Source: Actinomycetota bacterium (lineage in GTDB: Bacteria; Actinomycetota; Thermoleophilia; UBA2241). From it: DNA of 13,213 bases. Positions within the stretch are counted from its first letter, which is position 1. The number at the start of each line of letters is the position of its first letter. Made by a program: the position numbers and the translations under genes. Positions 6,680-12,554 of this stretch are shown here, piece by piece. The stretch lies in assembly GCA_003132645.1 (NCBI GenBank), contig PKYM01000341.1, positions 1,296 through 14,508 on the forward strand. Reading direction: 5' to 3'. The notes below the pieces were generated by a model. It was given only the letters and a program-made list of their open reading frames with translations, did not search any database and was not told where the DNA came from.

Positions 6680-7538
6680 CATTCCCGTACGAAGATTGAG
6701 CCCAGGAGACTATCAACTGGGCCCATTTGTGGTTCGTGTCGGCGCGACGCTCCGCGATTTTGACATCGACGTTCCAGGCCTCGAAAGCTTCGCGACGAGC
6801 GACGCCCCGGATCTTCTTGTGAACGTCCGGGGCGTCGCTCGCCCGGGGTACCCTCGGGCCGGTTGGGAAGTGCGTGACTGCGACGTCGACGAGGCCGCCC
6901 GTGTGGTCCGCATGGACTGCACGGAATGGTCGGCAATCTTCGATCTTCGAGGCCGCACGGTCGAGGCCGAGTTGTCGTCAACACGGCGGTTGAGCCTTGA
7001 CTCGTTGCTCAAGACCACGCTCCAGCTGGTTGCCTTGGACAGCCGGTCGGGGCTGGTTCTTCACGCCTCCGCCGTTGAACGGCACGGCAAAGCCTTCGTT
7101 TTTTGCGGGCGGTCGGGTGCTGGCAAGACGGCGGCTGCCTTTCTGTCGCGCGATACTGGCGCGAAGGTGCTGGCCGAGGAGATGGCATATGTCGGGGGAC
7201 TCGACCGCGACGTTGTCCCTGAGCTACTGACATTGCCGTTCTGGCAAACGGACGGCACGACGACGGTGCCCGAACGGCTGCCGGTGCAGCGGATCTACGC
7301 GCTCGAGCAGGCGCCCGTAGACGCCGTTGAGCCGATGTCGTACGGTGCGCAAGTCAGAGTTCTCTCGTCGGCCGCGTCTATCGGTGTACGAGCGCGGCCA
7401 TTCATGGAGGCGGCGCTCGAACTTTCGTGCAAGGTCGCGCAGCGCGTGCCGGTGAAAGTGCTGCGGTTTCGCAAGTCGCCCGACTTCTGGTCGGCCATCG
7501 ACGACGATCTGAAAGGTGACGCTCATGGAGTTGGCTGA
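6585..7538 (+). CDS. HprK-like P-loop kinase of a peptide-tailoring type
   Basis: A P-loop protein related to HPr kinase, up to 317 residues. Walker A is GRSGAGKT (175-182), preceded by VLHASAV with H160 and followed by VLAEEMAYV, where E198-E199 replace the acidic DD pair of classical HprK. The front (about 40-155) is a small N-terminal domain starting YQLGPFVVRVG. Proteins of this sort with a PqqD partner occur in lasso clusters such as paeninodin, where the kinase phosphorylates the C-terminal serine of the precursor; the peptide encoded next to it here also ends in serine. True HprK is unlikely, since no HPr or PTS gene is present. Start: GTG at 6585 overlaps the radical SAM stop as GTGA, but the first 37 residues are Arg-rich, unlike the family, and run through the precursor gene. 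TTG at 6696, 17 nt after the precursor stop, would remove them and may be the real start; neither has a good Shine-Dalgarno. Confidence 0.85.
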   Translation: MSRPSRRSWPAARKSTKRQAARSAAHFRITPDIPVRRLSPGDYQLGPFVVRVGATLRDFDIDVPGLESFATSDAPDLLVNVRGVARPGYPRAGWEVRDCDVDEAARVVRMDCTEWSAIFDLRGRTVEAELSSTRRLSLDSLLKTTLQLVALDSRSGLVLHASAVERHGKAFVFCGRSGAGKTAAAFLSRDTGAKVLAEEMAYVGGLDRDVVPELLTLPFWQTDGTTTVPERLPVQRIYALEQAPVDAVEPMSYGAQVRVLSSAASIGVRARPFMEAALELSCKVAQRVPVKVLRFRKSPDFWSAIDDDLKGDAHGVG

Positions 7539-7791
7539 CATTCCGGTGCGAACCTCTGAGACGGTGTCCCGGGTCATAGAGAGCGACACCTTTGTCGTCG
7601 ACGTCGGACAGAGCCAGCTGCACGACATGAACGAAGTCGGCGGCCGCATCTGGGAACTCGTCGACGGCAAGCGCAGCGTTGCGGGCATCGTCGATGTCTT
7701 GGTGGACGAATACGAGGTCGACCGATCGAGGGCCGCGCTTGAAACGCGTGCGTTCCTCGACAAGCTGCGTGAGCGAGGCCTGATCGGCTAG
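7525..7791 (+). CDS. PqqD-family RiPP recognition protein
   Basis: An 88-residue stand-alone PqqD-like protein. This family forms a winged-helix RRE that binds leader peptides and presents them to the modifying enzyme. It has the family order: a beta-rich N-terminal half (SRVIESDTFVVDVGQSQLHDMN), then the hallmark RIWELVDG (41-48), a helix of the type SVAGIVDVLVDEYEVD, and a C-terminal helix ending LRERGLIG. The ATG at 7525 is chosen over the in-frame GTG at 7516 because AAAGGTG lies about eight bases before the ATG and overlaps the GTG. The gene overlaps the end of the kinase gene by 14 nt, so the two are very likely co-translated. It is probably the leader-binding partner for the SPASM enzyme and the kinase. 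Confidence 0.9.
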   Translation: MELADIPVRTSETVSRVIESDTFVVDVGQSQLHDMNEVGGRIWELVDGKRSVAGIVDVLVDEYEVDRSRAALETRAFLDKLRERGLIG

Positions 7792-7809
7792 CTGCCGGTC
7801 GGGCCTGGC

Positions 7810-8814
7810 TTGCAGGTTGCATTGGGCACGATCCGACCACAGTCGTCGGACCAGGCGCGGGGGGCACACGAGCTCCGGCAGGCAGTCCTCAAGCGTGGCA
7901 GCGTACCCGTGGTGGTCGCGGGGACGAGTATGCAGCCGACCCTGCACTCGGGCGATGTCATAGTCGTCGAGGCCGTAGCACGGCCACGCCGCGGCGAGAT
8001 CCTCACGTTTGCTCAGGGTGACGGCCGCGCCGTTGTGACGCACCGCGTGCTTTGTGTAGGCAGCGACACGGTCACTTGCCGAGGAGACAACCGTGAGCAT
8101 TCCGATCCGCCCGTTCCGGTCGCCGCCATCATCGGCGCTGCGCACCAAACCATCGACGGCCGGTCGCTTCCCGCCCTCGACCCCGGCTGGTTTCTGGCCG
8201 GGCTCAGGGCGCGACGCCTCCTCATGCGTCCGTGGCGCTTGCTCAGCGAGCTGCGGCTGCTGGGCCGGCAGATCGCCGAGCCTCGCCGCGGGGCCGTGGG
8301 CGGCGGAGAGACGGGCACGGGGGGCGGGAACGATCTCAATGGCCAGAACCCCGCCGTTGCTGGCGAGACCGGGTCCCTCCTCGCGGGCAGGGTTGCCGGC
8401 GACGGTCGATTGGTCTTGCCCGCGGGCTGCTACTCACGCCGCCCTGTGCAGCAACGCGGGGCACTCCTGGCGGCCCTGCCCCCGGGTCCGGTCACGATCT
8501 ACGCCTATCCCCTTGAAGCGGGGGGCCGCCGGGTGCTGGTGACGGCGCTCGTGCGGAGATGTCTGCGAGCGTTCGGGATGGCTTGTGGACAGCCCGGTGA
8601 CCTTGCGCTGCCTCGGTCCGGCGAGGAGACGAGCGATGGTTTTGGTCCCAGGCCTTTCGCGCACGCCTTCACAGTGGGGGAGCTTGCCGGCGAGCTAGGC
8701 GCGGCCGGCGCGCGCGGCGTCGAAATCGAGCTCGAGCCCGTCGGCCGGCAGATGCTCCTTCGGGCTCGGCTCAACATGCCCGAGCCCGGCGTGCGCCTGC
8801 TCTCCGCGACCTGA
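7810..8814 (+). CDS. S26-family (signal peptidase I-like) peptidase with C-terminal extension
   Basis: A 334-residue protein with an N-terminal S26 peptidase domain. Numbered from TTG at 7810, GTSMQPTL carries the nucleophile S40, and VVTHRVL places H78 where bacterial leader peptidases have Lys, so the dyad is Ser-His as in the SipW/Sec11 branch. CRGDNREHSD matches the GDN box near the end of the domain (about 95-104). No clear N-terminal membrane anchor precedes the domain; a weakly hydrophobic patch near 120-145 is Arg-rich. A Gly-rich linker (about 155-172) leads to about 160 residues that I do not recognise. Small S24/S26 proteins recur in HprK/PqqD loci, where they may cut leaders; that role is inferred. 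TTG at 7822 is an alternative start. The stop lies 2 nt from the stop of the converging DUF5317 gene. Confidence 0.8.
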   Translation: MQVALGTIRPQSSDQARGAHELRQAVLKRGSVPVVVAGTSMQPTLHSGDVIVVEAVARPRRGEILTFAQGDGRAVVTHRVLCVGSDTVTCRGDNREHSDPPVPVAAIIGAAHQTIDGRSLPALDPGWFLAGLRARRLLMRPWRLLSELRLLGRQIAEPRRGAVGGGETGTGGGNDLNGQNPAVAGETGSLLAGRVAGDGRLVLPAGCYSRRPVQQRGALLAALPPGPVTIYAYPLEAGGRRVLVTALVRRCLRAFGMACGQPGDLALPRSGEETSDGFGPRPFAHAFTVGELAGELGAAGARGVEIELEPVGRQMLLRARLNMPEPGVRLLSAT

Positions 8815-8816
8815 CC

Positions 8817-9404
8817 CTACTCGGCGCTCGGTGAAGGTGCCGGTGCGGGGTCGGCCGGCGCCTTTTCCGGGTCGCTTGTGCGCCTCATCCCGTCGGCAAT
8901 CAGCCACGCCAGCCCGATCGCGATGAGCAGATCGCCGATGCTGAAGATGTTGGCCAGCGGCACGCCGTGGGGCAGGGCGAAGATGTCGCCGAGGAACGTC
9001 AGGTGGGCGCCCGCTCCGGCGAGCTCGGAGTTGTTGTGCGGATGGGTCGACACCGGCAGACCGGCCAGCCGCAAGGCACCGCGGCTCGCGGGCATGTAGC
9101 CGGCGTTCACCACGATGGTCACGGCGTTGCTCAGCACGCCGATGCCGAAGCAGACGATGGGCGGCCGTCTGATGTTCGCCGCCACGCAGGTCAGCAGCAG
9201 GGCGTAGGAGAGAAAGTGCAGACCGACGACCGCGGCGTGCGGCAGCCAGTCCCCGAACGGCGAGAAGGCGACGATCTGCAGCAGCAAAGCGAGCACGACC
9301 ATCCAGGCCAGTCGCAACGAGAGGCGCTCGAGGTTGGCGAGAGAGCCGCCGAACAGGGTGCCGGCGAGCAGGCCGCCGACGACCGCTATGACGAGTATGA
9401 ACAC
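8817..9404 (-). CDS. DUF5317-family membrane protein
   Basis: A 195-residue integral membrane protein starting at GTG (9402-9404). It has about five hydrophobic segments: 1-20, 30-48, 56-75, 83-102 and a last one near 155-172. A conserved-looking NAGYMP motif falls at about 100-105, followed by an extracytoplasmic-type loop with STHPHNNSE and a Pro/Ala-rich C-terminal tail. The size and NAGYMP region match DUF5317 proteins, whose function is unknown. Its start overlaps the end of the HD-GYP gene by 19 nt, so translation is probably coupled. It may work with that protein, but nothing in the sequence shows how. Confidence 0.75.
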   Translation of the reverse strand: MFILVIAVVGGLLAGTLFGGSLANLERLSLRLAWMVVLALLLQIVAFSPFGDWLPHAAVVGLHFLSYALLLTCVAANIRRPPIVCFGIGVLSNAVTIVVNAGYMPASRGALRLAGLPVSTHPHNNSELAGAGAHLTFLGDIFALPHGVPLANIFSIGDLLIAIGLAWLIADGMRRTSDPEKAPADPAPAPSPSAE

Positions 9405-10699
9405 GACGTCTCGGTGTTGGGCACGGCGACGAGGGCCGGGCGGCTATCCCCGCGGTAGCAGCCGATGAACGTCTCGACCAGGTCGGGGTCGAACTGGCGG
9501 CCGGCGCCGCGGCGCAGCTCGGCCAGGGCGATCTCCGGCGACAGGGCCTTCCTGTAGGGCCTGTCCGAGGTCATGGCGTCGTAGGCGTCGGCCACGGTGA
9601 TGACGCGCGCGCCGAGCGGGATCTGCGTGCCGGCCAGGCCGTCGGGGTAGCCGCGGCCGTCCCAGCGTTCGTGGTGGTGACGAATGTAGGCGGTGCCCTT
9701 GCGGTACATGCTGAACTGACCGGCGAGCTCACTGCCATCGGCGGGGTGGGCGATGATCGCCTTGCGCTCCTCGTCGGTCAGCGAGGCCTGCTTGTAGAGG
9801 ATGCGGTTGTCGGTGGCGATCTTGCCGAGGTCGTGCACGCGGGCGGCCGACACGATCAGGTCGATCTCCTTGCGCGGCAGGTCCAGGGCCCGCGCTATCT
9901 CGCCGGAATATTCGGCCACGCGCTGTGAGTGGGCGAAGGTGTACTCGTCGCGCTTGTCGACGGTGTCGGCCAGCAGCACCAGGGCGTGGTCGGTCTCGGT
10001 CTGCAGGTTCGCATACAACTTGAAGCCGTTGTAGATCACGAGAATGAGGAACGGAAAGTAGAGCACGTTCCAGCGGCTGTCCTGGTAGGCGAAGGCCAGC
10101 AGCGCGCCGAGCGGAGCCATCGAGATGTAGAGGATACCCATCTCGCGAAACGAGGCCGTCCATTCGTGCAGGAACGAACGCCCCGACATGCTGATGACGA
10201 CGGTGACCAGGGTGTCGTTGACCAGCAAAAAGACGACAGCGGCAACAGCGATGGCGAAGGCGTCGCTCTTCAGGTCGACCGGTCCGGGTACTTTGAGCTG
10301 GTTGTAGACCAGCGCCGCGAGGCCGGCCGACAAGGCGAGCTGGCCGGCGTTGAAGGCGACTCGCGTCCAGTGGCGGCGCGAGATGAGCAGGTCGGATATC
10401 ACGACGCCGCCGATGGCGACGATGCCGGCGAAGGCCGGGCCATAGAGGATCGCGGCCGCGAAACCGACCGTGAGCGACAGCGACATGCTGCCTTCGAGGC
10501 TCGAGGATACCGCCCAGCGCTCGCTGGTGACGGCCGCGGCCAGGAAGATGAGCAGGTCGATGTCGTGGCCGGCGGGGAAGGTATTCGCCGTCGCCGCTAC
10601 GAGTACCGCAGCGGCGACGGCGATGAAGGCAATATACGTTGCCACCGCTGGCGACACGCGCGGTGCTGCTGCAGGTGCGGCCGGGGGTGGCTGCTCCAT
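9386..10699 (-). CDS. Membrane-anchored HD-GYP phosphohydrolase
   Basis: A 437-residue protein with about seven hydrophobic segments in the first 230 residues (a membrane sensory region) joined to a C-terminal HD-GYP domain. The domain opens with FAHSQRVAEYS and contains the metal-binding VHDLGK near residue 288. It then has HHHERWDGRGYPDGL (about 341-355), the full HHExxDGxGYP signature, followed by ADAYDAMTSDRPYR. HD-GYP proteins with an intact signature usually hydrolyse cyclic di-GMP or related dinucleotides; the substrate here is inferred. The ATG at 10699 is chosen; a GTG one codon upstream is possible, and no strong Shine-Dalgarno supports either. It follows two small membrane peptide genes and overlaps the DUF5317 gene, all on the same strand. 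Confidence 0.92.
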   Translation of the reverse strand: MEQPPPAAPAAAPRVSPAVATYIAFIAVAAAVLVAATANTFPAGHDIDLLIFLAAAVTSERWAVSSSLEGSMSLSLTVGFAAAILYGPAFAGIVAIGGVVISDLLISRRHWTRVAFNAGQLALSAGLAALVYNQLKVPGPVDLKSDAFAIAVAAVVFLLVNDTLVTVVISMSGRSFLHEWTASFREMGILYISMAPLGALLAFAYQDSRWNVLYFPFLILVIYNGFKLYANLQTETDHALVLLADTVDKRDEYTFAHSQRVAEYSGEIARALDLPRKEIDLIVSAARVHDLGKIATDNRILYKQASLTDEERKAIIAHPADGSELAGQFSMYRKGTAYIRHHHERWDGRGYPDGLAGTQIPLGARVITVADAYDAMTSDRPYRKALSPEIALAELRRGAGRQFDPDLVETFIGCYRGDSRPALVAVPNTETSCSYSS

Positions 10700-10760
10700 C
10701 ACCGGGCTCTAGCGGACGGCTACGTTGATGCGATCTTGCGGAACGCGATCGGGCGTCCGG

Positions 10761-10859
10761 TCAGTCCCACTTCCACCAGGCGCCGCTGGCGACGGCCAGG
10801 GCAATGACGAGACCGAGTGCAATGGCGACTCTGCTGTAAAGCAGCTTGTTGAGACTCAT
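10761..10859 (-). CDS. Small single-pass membrane peptide, 32 aa (copy B)
   Basis: A 32-residue peptide with an unusually rich ribosome-binding stretch, GGGAGAGAGGGAAC (10860-10873), directly before the ATG. A short basic start (MSLNKLLYSR) is followed by one hydrophobic helix, then the tail ASGAWWKWD. A longer frame extends upstream but has no ribosome-binding site and covers the inter-gene region. It is a clear paralogue of the peptide at 10912-11007: both have K near residue 5, Y8, an Ala/Leu/Val helix, and then ASGA followed by KW and one or no further residues. The gap to the HD-GYP gene is 61 nt. Function unknown. Confidence 0.75.
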   Translation of the reverse strand: MSLNKLLYSRVAIALGLVIALAVASGAWWKWD

Positions 10860-10879
10860 GTTCCCTCTCTCCCTTGTCA

Positions 10880-10916
10880 CTTGAACGAGCGTTGGGGTGC
10901 GGCAGGCGCTGTCAAG
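10880..10916 (-). other. Imperfect inverted repeat between the two small peptide genes
   Basis: CTTGA-ACG-AGCG at 10880-10891 can pair with CGCT-G-TCAAG at 10907-10916, leaving a 15-nt loop and a small internal bulge. It overlaps the stop codon of copy A (10912-10914) and lies just before the ribosome-binding site of copy B. It could act as an RNA processing or attenuating hairpin; there is no U-run, so it is not a classical terminator. Confidence 0.4.
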
Positions 10917-11007
10917 CCCACTTCTTGGCGGCGCCACTCGCAATCGCCAGCGACACGAACAATGCCACCAGTGCGAGCTTGGGATACATGCCTTTGAACA
11001 ACTTCAT
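10912..11007 (-). CDS. Small single-pass membrane peptide, 31 aa (copy A)
   Basis: A 31-residue peptide with GGAGGG (11012-11017) four bases before the ATG. It reads MKLFKGMYPKLA, then a hydrophobic helix, then IASGAAKKWA before the TGA. Lined up without gaps against copy B it keeps the lysine at position 5, Y8, the hydrophobic span and the ASGA-x-x-KW ending, which random frames would not do. It is the first gene of the probable small-peptide/HD-GYP/DUF5317 unit. Possible roles include a membrane regulator or a membrane-active peptide; nothing here decides this. Confidence 0.72.
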   Translation of the reverse strand: MKLFKGMYPKLALVALFVSLAIASGAAKKWA

Positions 11008-11017
11008 CGGACCCTCC

Positions 11018-11578
11018 GTTTCTGGGGTGATCCCCACCAGATCGACCAGTGGCACGAGCCGGCACAGCATTGCTGACTAGAAGCTCTGGTCCCAGTGTAA
11101 GTCGGTATCGGCAGGCCGACCATCCGACTTTAATTGCCGCAAGCCCGTACAGTGTCGCGATGACCCTGCAAAACGGCTCAACCGATGGGAGACATACCCG
11201 ACCGGTAGCACGTGTCTGCCAAACTCCCTATGGCGAGAGGCAAATCCGCCGGCGGTGCGGCGCGAACCCGGCGCACCTCCGGGCTGAACATCGGCGGCAC
11301 AGGCTCGCGACGGATCGACTCGAACCCGGACGCCGCCACTTCGAGCCCGGCGAGAGCGGCACGCGAACAGGTGTGCCCGTTGGTCTGCCTGGGTGTGGCC
11401 GCCCGCGCCGCTGGTTCGCTGTGGCGCTCGCGCGCGTCGTGTGATTGAATCTCGGGGTCGCAAGGAGGGTCGCTGTGGTCGTCCCGGCGTGCGGCACGCC
11501 CGAACATCTGTTCGCAGTCAATGCAGGCCACCGGTCGCGCAGTCGCGCGCCGGTCGCACGACAGGGAGGAATCGCCAG
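11018..11578. other. Intergenic region between divergent small-peptide and satP genes
   Basis: About 560 nt without a convincing gene. Frames of 60-150 codons are open on both strands, but they are Arg/Pro/Ser-rich, lack ribosome-binding sites and match no family I recognise. The region must hold the promoters for the minus-strand small-peptide operon and the plus-strand transporter gene. I see one clear inverted repeat (11099-11130) and the satP Shine-Dalgarno, but no tRNA and no riboswitch I can name. Confidence 0.5.
11099..11130. promoter_or_regulatory. Inverted repeat AAGTCGG/CCGACTT
   Basis: AAGTCGG (11099-11105) and CCGACTT (11124-11130) are perfect complements, and the interior contains CGGC-AG-GCCG, so the whole can fold as a long two-part stem. 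It lies about 90 nt upstream of the small peptide operon and 450 nt upstream of satP. It could be an operator for a dimeric regulator or part of a 5' leader of the small-peptide mRNA. Confidence 0.4.
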
Positions 11579-12217
11579 ATGACCGACCAGCCACACGAGG
11601 TGCTCGCCTCGGTAAAGGACACTGTCGCCAACCCGGCTCCGCTCGGGCTCATGGCGTTCGGGGTCACGACGGTGCTCCTCAACCTGCACAACGCGGGTCT
11701 TTTCGGCATGAGCACCATGATCCTCGCCATGGCCGTCTTCTACGGAGGTCTCGCCCAGGTCATCGTGGCCGTCCAGGAGTACAAGAAGAACAACGTCTTC
11801 GGCGCCACGGCCTTTGCCTCGTACGGCCTGTTCTGGCTGACCTTCGTGGCCATGCTCGCGTTTCCCAAGTGGATGGCCATCGACGCCCCGACCTCGACCG
11901 CCGTCGGCTGGTATCTCTTGAGCTGGGGCGTGTTCACCGGCCTCATGTTCGTCGCCACCCTGCGCATCAACGTCTCGCTGCAGGTGGTCTTCGGCAGCCT
12001 GACCATCCTCTTCGTGCTACTCGCCATCAGCGAGTGGACCGGCAGCGCGGGGCTCGCCAAGGTGGCCGGCTGGGAGGGCGTCTTCGTCGGCCTGTCGGCC
12101 ATGTACGGCGCGATCGCCCAGATCTGGAACGAGGTCTACGGTCACGTCGTGCTGCCGCTCGGCCAGGTGCAGCGCTCGCGCGCGGTCAAGGTGATCCCCT
12201 CGACCAGCGGTCGCTAG
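11579..12217 (+). CDS. satP: Acetate uptake transporter, GPR1/FUN34/YaaH family
   Basis: A 212-residue membrane protein that imports acetate (and often succinate) with protons. The ATG at 11579 has AGGGAGGA (11563-11570) eight bases upstream. The family signature NPAPLGLMAF (18-27) begins the first membrane segment, followed by TTVLLNLHNAG, and six hydrophobic helices can be counted. The narrow-pore region FYGGLAQ (about 55-61) and the C-terminal Y/W-rich segment NEVYGHVVLPLGQ are typical. The length is close to E. coli SatP with a longer C-terminal tail. It stands alone on its strand and ends before a strong hairpin. An ammonium-exporting role has been proposed for fungal members, but acetate uptake is the safer call. 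Confidence 0.92.
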   Translation: MTDQPHEVLASVKDTVANPAPLGLMAFGVTTVLLNLHNAGLFGMSTMILAMAVFYGGLAQVIVAVQEYKKNNVFGATAFASYGLFWLTFVAMLAFPKWMAIDAPTSTAVGWYLLSWGVFTGLMFVATLRINVSLQVVFGSLTILFVLLAISEWTGSAGLAKVAGWEGVFVGLSAMYGAIAQIWNEVYGHVVLPLGQVQRSRAVKVIPSTSGR

Positions 12218-12262
12218 ATCCGGGCCGAGACCCAAGTCCACAACCCGAACACGTCGGCCACA

Positions 12263-12296
12263 GGGTGGCCGGGCTGCTGCGACAGCCCGGCCACCC
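12263..12296 (+). terminator. Strong 14-bp hairpin after satP
   Basis: GGGTGGCCGGGCTG (12263-12276), a six-base loop CTGCGA, then a perfect complement (12283-12296). It begins 45 nt after the satP stop. The following bases (CCGGTTCTCGTTGTG) are only mildly T-rich, so it resembles the U-poor intrinsic terminators common in high-GC actinobacteria. Confidence 0.8.
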
Positions 12297-12315
12297 CGGT
12301 TCTCGTTGTGCGGGC

Positions 12316-12424
12316 GGCGCTCCGCCCGGCGCCCCATTCTGGCGCTCCGCCCGGCGCCCCGTCCGGCGCTCCGTCCGGCGCCGCGCTCGGCGCTCCGCCC
12401 GGCGTCCCGTCGGGGCGCCCCGCC
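12316..12424. repeat. 12-nt tandem repeat in the satP-hutU gap
   Basis: Nine successive units fill 12316-12424. Most are 12 nt with the form GGCGCTCCGCCC or GGCGCCCCGTCC; one is 13 nt (12328-12340). GGCGCTCCGCCC itself recurs exactly at 12316, 12341 and 12389. The array sits between the satP terminator and the hutU leader and has no ribosome-binding site or gene of its own. The remaining 130 nt to hutU hold no clear gene either. Confidence 0.85.
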
Positions 12425-12554
12425 CCAGCGCATCCCTTTCTACAACTGCGTACCGCGGCGTCCGGCAGGTATATCCTTTAAGGCCGAATCGATGGAGTGC
12501 GCGCGCCCCCTGGCGCGCCTGCTTTGAAGGCGTGATCGAAAGTGGAGGTCGCCC

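Noticed and set aside
7107..7130. True HPr kinase/phosphorylase of the PTS
   Set aside because: No HPr or PTS genes nearby, the DD pair is replaced by EE, and the context is PqqD and radical SAM.
10860..10943. N-terminal extension of small peptide copy B
   Set aside because: The extension has no ribosome-binding site and covers the one used by the internal ATG.
11305..11335. tRNA T-arm-like GGTTCGAGTC on the minus strand
   Set aside because: The flanking bases do not form the T stem, and no acceptor or anticodon arm could be found.
11160..11460. Protein-coding gene in the 11018-11578 gap
   Set aside because: Open frames on both strands are low-complexity, lack ribosome-binding sites and overlap one another.
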